From Pedobacter borealis DSM 19626 (GTDB lineage Bacteria; Bacteroidota; Bacteroidia; Sphingobacteriales; Sphingobacteriaceae), in contig NZ_JAUG01000029.1 in assembly GCF_000708285.2 (NCBI RefSeq), positions 31,995 to 95,994 on the forward strand: a DNA stretch of 64,000 nt, given 5' to 3'. Under the pieces are notes generated by a model. That model was given only the letters and a program-made list of their open reading frames with translations. It was not told the DNA's origin and searched no databases. Shown here piece after piece: positions 28,095-37,717 of this stretch (within the stretch, counting starts at the first letter, position 1; every line of letters starts with the position of its first letter). The translations under genes were made by a program, and so were the position numbers.

Positions 28095-30861
28095 TTATCT
28101 TTGAAGAAGGATTTCAGTTGTATGCGCTTTTGCAAGCGAAAACTTGTATCCTCCCCTTTTCTTAACGCCATTGCCTTTTACAGCATAAGAACCGACGCCA
28201 TTAATTTTTGCAGGCTGTAACAATCTCAATAAGGCATTAGGTGTATATTCATTTGCTTTGCTCAGTTTTAAGCGAATTTCGCCATTTACAGTATTATAAT
28301 TTACCTCATCAATGGTATCCGCATCAAGGCCGATCCAAAGCCCTACAGCAGCAATGTAAACCGATGATTTTGCTGCCGTAGTTAATTTAACATTGATGTT
28401 ATTGCCTGTTTTGTTCAAATTGCCACCGAAAGCTAACCAACCAAATTCTGGATGCTGTAAGATATACGATGAAGTATTAACCGCATAGCCAAAAAAACCA
28501 GATCCGTAATCGCCGGTAATACCGTCGTTTTTTAAGGTTGATGGATAAGCATGAAATGCTGCAGGTGCAAAACCTTCCTGGGTGATATTGGAAATCGAAC
28601 CCAAAAGTCCACCGTAACCAGCACGCAAAAGATAGAAATCGCCGGGATTTTTACGGTAATCCATTAATACAGGAATGGCATTGAGTGCTGAACCGTAATG
28701 ATGGATCATCCGTTCGATACGCGAAAATTTGCCTCCATAAAGAAAATCCCAGTACCGACGGGCATTACCATTGTAAGCCCAATGCGGCACCACAGGCATA
28801 TAGGCCAATATCGCATCAAGCGTTACATTTGCTTTGTCCTGATAGCCAAAATAGCTCGACCATACGTAAACTTCTTCTTGACCTGTAGAGTCCCAAGGCA
28901 TTTCACTGCCAAAGGGATATTGTAGCGAACGCCAGTGGTTGGCCCGCTTCTTCATTTCATTTTCTAACCTTGCTGCTTCTTCTGTTAGTCCTTCGTTTTT
29001 AAGGTCATTTAGGATGAGATAGAAAACTGTGCCTTCCATTTGGCCGAACTGTGCGTAATAAGGGGCAATATTAACCATGGCCATGCCTGTTTCAGCAGCA
29101 TCTATAAGGTGTTGTTTCCAGCTCTGCTCCTCCACAAGGCCGCTATAATTACGCGCCAACCGATACATCACCCAATGGGCTGCTGCAACATGCGGGTAGT
29201 TATAAGACCGGCCCAGGTTATCAGCTTCTTTTTTGGGCCATGCAGACCATGTTTTAAAATTGATATTTGCGGCATAAGTATCTTTAGGGAGCGAATCTGG
29301 TGCATAGTAGAACAAGCTCTTTTTTACCCCATATTTCTGAGGACCGTTTTTAAGCTGTATCCGCCCAAACATTACACTATCTACAAATTGTTTCAGTTTA
29401 TCAACTTCTTCTTTTTTGGGTTGTACCAATTGTTTCATTATTGCCCCTAACCACGAACCTGCACCACCTTCATCGCTTAAACCCGCAATCCATGCCCTAT
29501 TGTCTTGTGTTACCTGCTGTTGCTTTTCATTATCGTAAGTAATAGCTGAAGGACTTCTTTTAAAAATAGGATCGGCCTGGTTAAACCATTGCTTGGTTAT
29601 TAAAAAATTGCCGTAACTAGCAATCACATCACTTTCGGCTTCAATTATCTTATAATTTATACTTTGCTCCAAGCCATCTTCGTAGGTGATAGACAACCTT
29701 GCTCTCCCCCAGGTATTTCCCCGTACAGTATAACTTTTCCAACCATTTTTGGTTGAGGCCAATGCACTTACTTGTAGGGGCATTTTCGGGCTGAACCTGA
29801 ACAGCTTTAATCTTTTTAGGATAGTTAATAAATAATTTCCCCTCTACATCTTTGGGCAGTACATAACCCGGAACTGAGATCGCTACTGGTCGTTTGTTTT
29901 CGATCAGTTTGTTTTCGATATCTTTTGCTGCTCCTGAAAGGATAAACTGAAGGGCATAACTTCTGGTTTCACCAGGTTTTAAAGTGGTTGAAGTCGGTGT
30001 ATTCCATTGCTCGGCATTTTTCCATTCGTTTTCTGCATAGGCTTTACTGTATACCATCCACTCATAAAAACCTTCAAACGCGATTCCTCTTGGTGTCCGG
30101 TCATCATTAAGCGGATTGTAAGCCTCAAATGGCGTATGTCCCAGTGGCGTAACAAGCAAAGAAGGTGCATGGCCACTTAACCGGGTAACCTGCAGATAAC
30201 CGGCATCTTTTCCGATGTATGGATCGTAAAAAACATTTTTCGCATGGGTTTGCTCCAATGTTCTGCCTTCGAGAATATTATCGAAAATCATCGGGATACC
30301 CAGTGCCCCGATTTCTACGTTTTTATTGGTCTTGTTTTTCAGTTCGAAGCGGAGCACAAGCTTTCCGTTAAACATTTCCCACATCCGTTTAACCTGTAGC
30401 GGGATATCAGCCGGAAGTGTTGCAGCAAGATCGGCAGCAGCGAGTACGTTTTTACCCATAGCAATATTTTCCACAGGGCTTCTTTTTGCGGCTGTGCTGT
30501 AGCTTTTCCAGGCTTCCTCGCCAATGTAGCGTAACTTCAAGTTGATATCGCCCAAATGATATAAACCATCTGAACTACGCACTTTTAAACTGTCGCTGGG
30601 TACAAAATCGAAATCTTTAACCATTTTAGGCTGTAGGCCAGCTACTGTTTGCGATGACTTAACAAGCTTTAGATTAAATGCTCCGGCGTTGTAAGTCGAA
30701 AATCCATTTTCCAGGCCCAAAGTAGATGGCTTTTTGCTTAAAGCAATCCAAGGCGATTGGGCCAGAACTACCTCAATATTTAGAAAAGATAAAATACAGC
30801 AAAATATTGCCTTAAAAGTTATTATGGATAAGACACTCTTCTTTTTGAATTTGATAATCAT
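28095..30861 (-). pseudogene. DUF5695-like exported protein, split by a one-base frameshift
   Basis: Two overlapping open frames form one gene of about 922 codons. The 5' part (from 30861) has a signal peptide ending VVLAQ and a domain opening LGLENGFSTYNAGAFNLKLV and YHLGDINLKLRY, which I associate with DUF5695, a family of large uncharacterised secreted proteins. The 3' part (to 28095) carries the rest, including NYPHVAAAHWVMYRLARNYS and VVPHWAYNGNARRYWDFLYG, suggesting an alpha/alpha barrel of glycosidase-like type. Frames switch near 29775 in a CCCC tract: dropping one C joins VQPENA directly to LQVSALAS. It may be a real mutation, a sequencing error, or recoding. Family assignment is moderate. 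Confidence 0.75.
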
Positions 30862-31043
30862 GATGACAAAAAGGATTTAGGGATGTGGTTAAATTAAAAT
30901 TTAAAAGATAAAGCAGGCATCGAACTTAAAAATAGCGCAAAATCGGTAAAGAATTGGTGTATTTACTGGAAGTTGGGCGTGAGGCAGTAAGCGGATGGCG
31001 GGATCGATAGTGAATAGCAGGAAGCATGAAGAACAAAATAGGT

Positions 31044-31893
31044 TCCCGCAGATTACGCAAAGCACGTAGATTAATAACACATGAGGGGAAACCTAACCCA
31101 TTACCACTACATTAGGTACCTAAACGCGATTGCCGCGGCAGCTCCCGACGTAAAGTTGGGACTACAGCGGAAAGCGCGACTGACGTGGATTGAAATGCAG
31201 GAATTGCTTTCCTATATCAAATTATAAACCATATAAGAGATATAAGGAAATTTAAGCGATTATTTTATTAATACAACATAGGGTCTTCGACAAGCTCAGA
31301 CTGACAACTATTATATTAAAGACCCACCTATTTATTCCCCACAGATCACGCAAAGCATGCAGATTAATAGCACATGAGGGGAAACCTAACCCATTAGCAC
31401 TACATTAGGTACCTAAACGCGATTGTAGCGGCAGCTCCCGACGTAAAGTTGGGACTACAGCGGAAAGCGCGACTGACGTGGATTGAAATGCAGGAATTGC
31501 TTTCCTATATCAAATTATAAACCATATAAGAGATATAAGGTCATTTAAGCGATTATTTTATTAATACAAGTAGGGTCTTCGACAAGCTCAGACTGACAAC
31601 TATTATATTAAAGACTCACCTATTTATTCCCCACAGATTACGCAAAGCATGCAGATTAATAACTCATGAGGGGAAACCTAACCCATTAGCACTACATTAG
31701 GTACCTAAACGCGATTGCCGCGGCAGCTCCCGACGTAAAACCGGGACTACAGCGGAAAGCGCGACTGATGTGGATTGAAATGCAGGAATTGATTTCCTAT
31801 ATCAAATTATAAACCATATAAGAGATATAAGGTCATTTAAGCAATTATTTTATTAATACAACATAGGGTCTTCGACAAGCTCAGACTGACAAC
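31044..31893. repeat. Three tandem copies of a ~292 bp intergenic unit
   Basis: The landmark ATGAGGGGAAACCTAACCCA occurs at 31081, 31374 and 31666, giving periods of 293 and 292 bp. Each copy ends with GGGTCTTCGACAAGCTCAGA. Copies differ by scattered substitutions (for example CGATTGCCGCGG against CGATTGTAGCGG). It fills the gap between the DUF5695 gene and the second aminopeptidase; no ORF is conserved through the units. Confidence 0.95.
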
Positions 31894-31932
31894 ATCATAT
31901 TGAAACCAGATTTGTTTAGCTTCTCTAATTTT

Positions 31933-33708
31933 TTAAACAGGCTGACATTTCACTTTCAACCATTCAGCTTCTTCATCAGATAAAAGGGGTTGAAGCTTCC
32001 CAAACACCATTTGATTATATTGATTTAACCACTCAATCTGATCTGGTGCCAAAAGTGTTTTATTGATAATCGCGGTATCGATAAAACATAAGGTTAAGGT
32101 TTCGAAAGTGAGAAAATCGCCAAATTCACTATTTCCATGAGGGATACATAAAACAAGGTTTTCGATGCGTACACCATGTTTTTCCGGACGATAAATACCA
32201 GGTTCGATGGAGGTTACCATTCCTGGCTTAAAGGCAACATCTACATTGGCTGGACTAATATTCTGAGGTCCTTCGTGTACATTTAGGAAAAAGCCAATAC
32301 CGTGGCCCGTTCCATGACCAAAATTTATGGCATGTTCCCAGAGTGGTTTTCTGCAGATGGAATCGATTTGATAACCTTTGGTACCTTCTGGAAAAATCAG
32401 TTTAGAACCTTCAATCAGGCCTTTTAGTACCAGGGTATAATCATCGGCCTGAGTTGATGAGCAATTACCGATAGGCATTACCCTGGTAATATCGGTTGTA
32501 CCATACAAATACTGGCCTCCTGAATCGACAAGAAACAAACCATCGGCTAAAATCTCCTGATTGCTCTCTGCTGTTACACTGTAATGCGGCAAAGCTCCGT
32601 TGGCATTGTAACCAGCTATGGTATTAAAACTTAAACCTACGAAAGATGTTTGTTCTGCTCTAAACCCGGCCAATTTCTCTGCTGCAGACCATTCTGTAAT
32701 TTTTTCTTTTCCTAAATGATCTTCCATCCATTTAAAGAACCTGGTTAAAGCCACCCCATCATTTAGCATTGCCTTACGAATATGGTTAATTTCAGTATTA
32801 TTCTTTAAACTTTTTAGGTGTGTGCTTGGATTAATACCTGAAACGATTTTGGTAGTAGAAGGCAAGCGCTGATATAAGCCAAAACAAGTACGCTTAGGAT
32901 CGATAAAAACCTGTGCGTCTTTTGGTAGATTTTTTACTGCCTCAGCCACCTCAGCATAAGGATGCAAAGTTACGCCCTGCTCATTTAAAGTATCAATATC
33001 TGTTTGCGACAATTTTTGTTCGTCGATAAAGAGTTTTACCGCTGCAGGAGTAATTAAAGCAAAACTTAAGGTCACAGGATTATAATCTACATCTTTTCCC
33101 CTTAGGTTAAAAAGCCAGGCAATGTCATCAAGCGATGAAATAAAATGATAATCTGCCTCATTTATTTTTAAAGCAGCTCTTACCTCGTTTATTTTAGTCG
33201 AAATGGTAAGACCCGCAGCTTCCTCGCCTATTAAAAAGGCATTTTCTTCTGGCAGCCCTGCCCTATCGAGCCAAATGGTACTGATAAAATCGACGTCAGT
33301 TATTTCTATTCCACGCTGAGTCAAACTGTTCTGCATCTCGAGGGCTAAACCTACCGTAATAAGCAGATGGTTAAAACCTACTTTTGCACCCTTTGGCAAA
33401 ACCTGGCGCAACCAATCGATGTATTCGGGCGTATGTGGCACTTTCAACTTTACCAATTCGTAACCAGTATTGTTTAATTGTGTTTCTGCCTGCGTAAAAT
33501 ATCGCGAATCAGTCCACAGACCAGCAAAATCCTGAGTAATGACCAGCGTGCCAGCAGACCCTGTAAATCCACAAGCAAAAGGAATAGCTTTATAATGTGC
33601 TGGTAAATATTCACTGATGTGAGGATCTGCTGCGGTAATAATATAAGCATCTACTTTTTGAGCAGCCATTAACTGGCGTAAGGCCTGCAGTTTTTCTACA
33701 AAGGTCAT
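31933..33708 (-). CDS. Xaa-Pro aminopeptidase (peptidase M24B, long form with two creatinase-like N domains)
   Basis: 591 residues from the ATG at 33708; the upstream ATG at 33774 adds 22 residues not typical of the family. The architecture matches the long APP1-like form: N-terminal domain (KVDAYIITAADPHISEYLP, FTGSAGTLVI, WTDSRYFTQAE), a second creatinase-like domain, then the metal site with Asp in FLVDSGGQY and TTDITRVMPIG, His in HGTGHGIGFFLNVHEGP, and Glu in SIEPGIYRPEKHGVRIENLV. It cleaves X-Pro bonds at peptide N-termini. Together with the gene at 25582 this makes two M24B enzymes within 8 kb. Confidence 0.95.
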   Translation of the reverse strand: MTFVEKLQALRQLMAAQKVDAYIITAADPHISEYLPAHYKAIPFACGFTGSAGTLVITQDFAGLWTDSRYFTQAETQLNNTGYELVKLKVPHTPEYIDWLRQVLPKGAKVGFNHLLITVGLALEMQNSLTQRGIEITDVDFISTIWLDRAGLPEENAFLIGEEAAGLTISTKINEVRAALKINEADYHFISSLDDIAWLFNLRGKDVDYNPVTLSFALITPAAVKLFIDEQKLSQTDIDTLNEQGVTLHPYAEVAEAVKNLPKDAQVFIDPKRTCFGLYQRLPSTTKIVSGINPSTHLKSLKNNTEINHIRKAMLNDGVALTRFFKWMEDHLGKEKITEWSAAEKLAGFRAEQTSFVGLSFNTIAGYNANGALPHYSVTAESNQEILADGLFLVDSGGQYLYGTTDITRVMPIGNCSSTQADDYTLVLKGLIEGSKLIFPEGTKGYQIDSICRKPLWEHAINFGHGTGHGIGFFLNVHEGPQNISPANVDVAFKPGMVTSIEPGIYRPEKHGVRIENLVLCIPHGNSEFGDFLTFETLTLCFIDTAIINKTLLAPDQIEWLNQYNQMVFGKLQPLLSDEEAEWLKVKCQPV

Positions 33709-33734
33709 GTCGAGGAAGAGTTTTGTAGGGCCAA

Positions 33735-33750
33735 ATTTAAATATTACATT
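33735..33750 (-). promoter_or_regulatory. Candidate -7 element for the second aminopeptidase gene
   Basis: On the minus strand TAAATTTGG lies about 25 nt upstream of the chosen start and fits the Bacteroidetes TAnnTTTG -7 consensus. A matching -33 box is not obvious. Confidence 0.35.
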
Positions 33751-33857
33751 GACATCAGCGCTTAAAACAAACAAGAATTAATATAAATTTTGAAAACGCA
33801 GCAGATTCCGGTTGCGTTGGAACCTGTGTTTACCTTCAAAAATATTCAGGACAAATA

Positions 33858-34325
33858 TTAAACGTACCGATCAATTGCAGGCGCTTTAACCACCTCATAA
33901 CAATCTGATTTCTGAAAGCATCGCACTTTAAAAACAAGCGCAGATTCTCTCTGTGCCAGCGCATGGATACCCAATGTAAAACGTTGTTTAAAACGTTTGG
34001 GACAAGCCTCTTTATGGCAAATTATTTCGTAACGGTCTACATTTTCTACGACCACATCAAGCACATACTTTGGCCACTGTTTTTTAATTAGATTCGGCAA
34101 CCAGCTAAACTGTTGCATGTTAATCAAATCCTCCATCCCTTCAATTGCTTTTGGTGGAATATCCCCACCTATAATCTGGCTCCAGTTCCCTTCAACTTCA
34201 TCAATAATCCCCAGCACTTTACATCCAGATAGCACCAACCATGGGTCTTCCATGCTTGACTGTATTAACTGATAGGATACATCCTCTAAAAATTCCTGTT
34301 CAAAAAGGTAATTAAGTTCGATCAT
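33858..34325 (-). CDS. 155-residue protein of unknown family, coupled to a receiver-domain gene
   Basis: I do not recognise a named domain. The protein opens MIELNYLFEQEF and contains QLIQSSMEDPWLVLSGCKVL, then GNWSQIIGGDIPP, INMQQFSWLPNLIKKQWPKY and YEIICHKEACPKRF. It is soluble, without signal peptide or membrane helix. The protein at 39555 shares the same order of motifs (MIEL, QLIQ-S, W-VL---VLG-I, G-W---GG, QQ---LP--IK--WPK), so the two are paralogues. Its ATG overlaps the TGA of the receiver gene (ATGA at 34322-34325), implying translational coupling and a linked function. Confidence 0.8.
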   Translation of the reverse strand: MIELNYLFEQEFLEDVSYQLIQSSMEDPWLVLSGCKVLGIIDEVEGNWSQIIGGDIPPKAIEGMEDLINMQQFSWLPNLIKKQWPKYVLDVVVENVDRYEIICHKEACPKRFKQRFTLGIHALAQRESALVFKVRCFQKSDCYEVVKAPAIDRYV

Positions 34326-34715
34326 AAGCTATTTTCATTTTTTATCGGCAGATTATTAAGTCGTATCAGTTTATCAATGGTACCAGTAAAACGTTTCATT
34401 GAGATCGGTTTGCCAAGATAACATTCAAAGCTAGAATCTATTTTTCTCACTTCATTTTCGAGGTGGGCAGATGCGTAGATCACAAACCTGGCTTTCGAGC
34501 GGAGATGCCAGGATAGTTCAGTTCCCTTCATTCCATCCATATCTATATCTAAAAAAAAGAAAATCGATTTTATCGCCGGCACTAATTGTTTTTAAGGCTT
34601 CAAAGGGATTATTAAAAGCGTTAAACAGTTTTAAAAAACGGATATCTTCAATATAATCGTGGAGTACATCAATCGCGTGCTGTTCATCATCAACAATTGC
34701 ACAACTGTAATACAT
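34322..34715 (-). pseudogene. Single-domain response regulator (receiver only), interrupted at a T8 tract
   Basis: From the ATG at 34715 the frame reads YYSCAIVDDEQHAIDVLHDY, with the acidic pair of a receiver domain, to DKIDFLF. The phosphorylation-site segment LDIDMDGMKGTELSW and the rest to ENSL continue in another frame. The shift falls in a run of eight T (minus strand) near 34552-34559; removing one T gives a continuous 130-residue receiver with no output domain. The sequence resembles LytTR-type receivers. Homopolymer slippage, an assembly error or transcriptional slippage could each explain it. The ATGA junction with the next gene is intact. Confidence 0.75.
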
Positions 34716-34879
34716 AGGCAAATTAAGATAGGCTGTACAAAGCTTAACAATGTAAACCTCAATTCCTATAGCCATGCAAAAAAAGGGTAAAAGTACGGTA
34801 GTAATGAGCATACTAATGAGACAGTATATCAACTTGCACTATGTTTCGTGGTAAAACATTAACACAACATCTTCGACTA

Positions 34880-35290
34880 TTTTATTAAATCTGCAGGAAA
34901 GCAATCGCATAATGTTCCTGCTGATGAACGCAGAATCTATTGCATTTTTTACCATTAGGCAATTAAGGACATTAAGACTTTATTGTAATTGATCTGCGGT
35001 ATTTCCTTAAATCTGCGGGAAAGCAAACTATATAATGTTACAGATCTACGCAGAATCTATTGCATTTTTTTTACCATTAAGCAATTAAGGACATTAAGAC
35101 TTTATTGTAATTGATCTGCGGTATTTCCTTAAATCTGCGGGAAAGCAAACTGTATAATATTACAGATCTACGCAGAATCTATTGCATTTTTTACCATTAA
35201 GCAATTAAGGACATTAAGACTTTATTGTAATTGATCTGCGGTATTTCCTTAAATCTGCGGGAAAGCAATCGCATAATATTTCCTGCGAAT
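34880..35290. repeat. About three tandem copies of a ~121 bp intergenic unit
   Basis: The landmark CAGAATCTATTGCATTTTTT occurs at 34931, 35051 and 35173. Each unit contains TTAAGGACATTAAGACTTTA and TTGATCTGCGGTATTTCC. The ACCATTAAGCAATTAAGGAC segment resembles one in the repeats near 11450 and 11640. No gene is present. Confidence 0.9.
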
Positions 35291-35337
35291 ATCGCTGATC
35301 TACAAAATAAATTACCAGCGACAGATTTATATAGAAC

Positions 35338-35474
35338 GGTTGTCACTTCGATCCGATAGCTCGGATGAAGCGCAGTCCCGAACTTTCAGGAGAGAAATCC
35401 ATGCTCAATAGATTTAGCTTCACTGAGCCTTCAGGTTCTCGCCTGCGTTGCGCTCCGCTCGAAATGACGAACCA
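35338..35474. repeat. Hairpin-forming repeat near the LLM gene
   Basis: Starts GGTTGTCACTTCGATCCGA and ends CGCTCGAAATGACGAACC; an inner AGCGCAGTCCC segment faces GCGTTGCGCTCC. It has the form of the other REP-like palindromes in this window. Confidence 0.6.
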
Positions 35475-35509
35475 TGAAGGAAGACATATCCGCAATGACT
35501 CCTAATCAC

Positions 35510-36514
35510 TTACTCAAACAACCCTGCAAAAATTCTATTCGAATGCAATTTTGCCTGATGATCGTAAATATGTGAGGTGCTCATGATCTCGTTTACGCCA
35601 TATTTTGCAACAAAAGCTTCTAAATTCCCGCTAATGGTTTCGGCACTACCAATAAAAGAATAATACAACATTTGTTCTACAGCTTCTTTTTCCAACTGAT
35701 CCCAATATTGATTGATATCATCAACTGCAGGCTTTAACAATTCTCTTTTACCTGTAATTACACCCAAGAACATCCGCTTTACCGAGCTTGATAAACGTTC
35801 AGCTTCTGCATCGGTATCGGCAGCAACCACATTTACGCAGGCCATTATATAAGGTTCCTGTAAAAATGGGGAGGGCTTAAAGTTATTTCTATAAATTGCG
35901 ATGGCTTGTTCGAAATAAGCTGGTGCAAAATGACTGGCAAAAGCATAAGGGAGGCCTTTTTCTGCTGCTAAGCGTGCGCTATCTGTGCTCGAACCTAAAA
36001 TCCAGATCGGGATATCCAATCCTTCTCCCGGAATGGCCCTTACACTCGCACGGTTATTATTCGCAGAGAAAAACTGCTGTAATTTCTCAATATCCCTGGG
36101 AAAACTATGAACAGCACTAAAATTTTCGCCACGAATGGCCATTGCCGTAACCTGATCGGTTCCGGGTGCCCTGCCCAAGCCCAGATCGATACGGTTGGGA
36201 TAAAGAGAGGCCAAAGTACCAAATTGTTCGGCAACAATTAAAGGTGCATAATTGGGTAGCATAATGCCTCCAGAGCCTACGCGAATGCTATCGGTGCCAC
36301 CTGCAATATAACCAATAAGCACAGCTGTTGCCGAACTGGCTACACCCGCCATGTTATGATGTTCGGCAAACCAGTAACGTGTATAACCTAAAGTTTCAGA
36401 CTGTTTAGCTAAATCGAGGCTTGTTTTAAAGGTATCTGCGGCAGTAAAACCATCTAACACGGTTGCAAGATCCAGAACGGAATAACGTATATTTTTCAAT
36501 AAGTAATCAGCCAT
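35510..36514 (-). CDS. LLM-class flavin-dependent oxidoreductase (luciferase-like)
   Basis: 334 residues of the bacterial luciferase-like monooxygenase fold. Typical segments are visible: YTRYWFAEHHNMAGVASSAT near residue 45, IRVGSGGIMLPNYAPLIVAE, PNRIDLGLGRAPGTD near 107, and IWILGSSTDSARLAAEKGLP near 170. It binds FMN and oxidises an unknown small substrate in the cytoplasm. It is monocistronic, flanked by repeats on one side and a divergent LytTR regulator on the other. Confidence 0.92.
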   Translation of the reverse strand: MADYLLKNIRYSVLDLATVLDGFTAADTFKTSLDLAKQSETLGYTRYWFAEHHNMAGVASSATAVLIGYIAGGTDSIRVGSGGIMLPNYAPLIVAEQFGTLASLYPNRIDLGLGRAPGTDQVTAMAIRGENFSAVHSFPRDIEKLQQFFSANNNRASVRAIPGEGLDIPIWILGSSTDSARLAAEKGLPYAFASHFAPAYFEQAIAIYRNNFKPSPFLQEPYIMACVNVVAADTDAEAERLSSSVKRMFLGVITGKRELLKPAVDDINQYWDQLEKEAVEQMLYYSFIGSAETISGNLEAFVAKYGVNEIMSTSHIYDHQAKLHSNRIFAGLFE

Positions 36515-36967
36515 AAATTAATAGGAATAAAATCTATGCTGCAAAAATATCCTTAATAAAACCAAGTCTGGTTTATCTGAACATATATGACGTTTAACCA
36601 ACACTAATTAGTACAGCCGGTATTATACAAGGTATCTATGCAAAATAAGAACACGATCAGATAACTGAGACTACACGGATGTAGAAGTATATATGCTATT
36701 GTAACAAAACGTACAAATCTGCGCTCTTAGCTTGATTAAAACTTGTAATTCGATTAGCAAAACCATTAAAGGAGGAGTATATTTCTTTACCGGTATTCTA
36801 GAATATTTTTATGGATTATGGCTATTGCCTGCATCTTTTAAACTTAATTGACACATTTTTGCGTTAAATTAGTAAATAAGAAAAGACTTTAAATTAATCC
36901 GTACAGATAGTACCCTTTTCGGTACGAAAAGGCGTAATTTCGTTATAAGAGAAACAGATTTTTGAAG
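36515..36967. promoter_or_regulatory. Divergent intergenic region between the LLM and LytTR genes
   Basis: 453 nt without a gene. On the minus strand TATTTTTGC (36541-36549) is a good TAnnTTTG -7 element about 27 nt upstream of the LLM start, with TTGG about 16 nt further upstream. On the plus side lies a perfect palindrome listed separately. Confidence 0.5.
36914..36932. promoter_or_regulatory. Perfect inverted repeat upstream of the LytTR regulator
   Basis: CCTTTTCG-GTA-CGAAAAGG: 8-bp arms without mismatch around a 3-nt spacer, 35 nt before the proposed ATG at 36968. It could be an operator for autoregulation or a small stem-loop in the 5' leader; there is no T-run, so it is not a terminator. 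Confidence 0.5.
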
Positions 36968-37693
36968 ATGATTAAGTGCATAGCCATAGACGACCAGTTC
37001 AGTTCCTTAGCGGGGCTACAAAAATATATTGAGGATACACCGAACATGCGACTCGTCCAGCAATATACTGATCCAGTTACTGCTTTAAGAGAGCTAGCCA
37101 ACTCAGACACAGTCGATGTAATTTTTATGGATGTGGAAATGCCCCAGATTTCTGGTCTGGAACTGGCTAAGGCCATCCGCTTTAGAACCAGAAAGCTCAT
37201 CTTCACCACTTCACACCAGGAATACGCTTTTGATGCTTTTGAAGCTGCAGGAGATGCTTATTTGCTTAAACCATATAGTTACGCCAAATTTGCCACCACC
37301 ATTACCCGGCTTTTTGGACAGGAAATGACCGGTGGTGCCAACGAAGATTACTTTCTGGTTAAAAACAAAGAAGAGGAACACCGTGCGGTAATGGTTAAAT
37401 ATGAAGATATTATTGCTTTTGAAAGTTTCCACAATTACATTAAAATACATACCGTAGAAAAAGTAATTATTGCTTATTTAAGCCTAAAAGATGTTCGGGA
37501 ACAGCTTAGCATCAAGAAAGGTTTTATACAGTTACACCGTGGTTATATTGTTGCTATTGATAAGATTTTGTATGTTGATGGCAACCGGATTACCATGAAC
37601 AACCACATAAGCTTTACCGTTGGAGATATTTATTATAATGAATTTAAAAATTTTATTTCCGAAAGGTTAATCATCAGTAGCCGGAAAAAATAA
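36968..37693 (+). CDS. LytTR-family response regulator
   Basis: 241 residues from the ATG at 36968; a TTG two codons upstream is less likely. The receiver domain has the acidic pair DD at 8-9, the phospho-acceptor Asp55 in VIFMDVEMP, a switch Thr in LIFTTSHQEYAF and Lys in AYLLKPYSYAKF near 105. The C-terminal LytTR DNA-binding domain follows (IIAFESFHNYIKIHT, then FIQLHRGYIVAIDKI). Such regulators pair with LytS-type kinases, one of which begins 232 nt downstream. Between them lies a short convergent peptide ORF. Confidence 0.95.
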   Translation: MIKCIAIDDQFSSLAGLQKYIEDTPNMRLVQQYTDPVTALRELANSDTVDVIFMDVEMPQISGLELAKAIRFRTRKLIFTTSHQEYAFDAFEAAGDAYLLKPYSYAKFATTITRLFGQEMTGGANEDYFLVKNKEEEHRAVMVKYEDIIAFESFHNYIKIHTVEKVIIAYLSLKDVREQLSIKKGFIQLHRGYIVAIDKILYVDGNRITMNNHISFTVGDIYYNEFKNFISERLIISSRKK

Positions 37694-37717
37694 CAGCTAC
37701 TGATGGAATAAATAGTA

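Noticed and set aside
29040..29450. 136-codon plus-strand ORF
   Set aside because: Lies antisense within the DUF5695-like gene, whose own frame is well supported.
31044..31893. CRISPR array
   Set aside because: Three long tandem units without short repeats separated by unique spacers, and no cas genes in the window.
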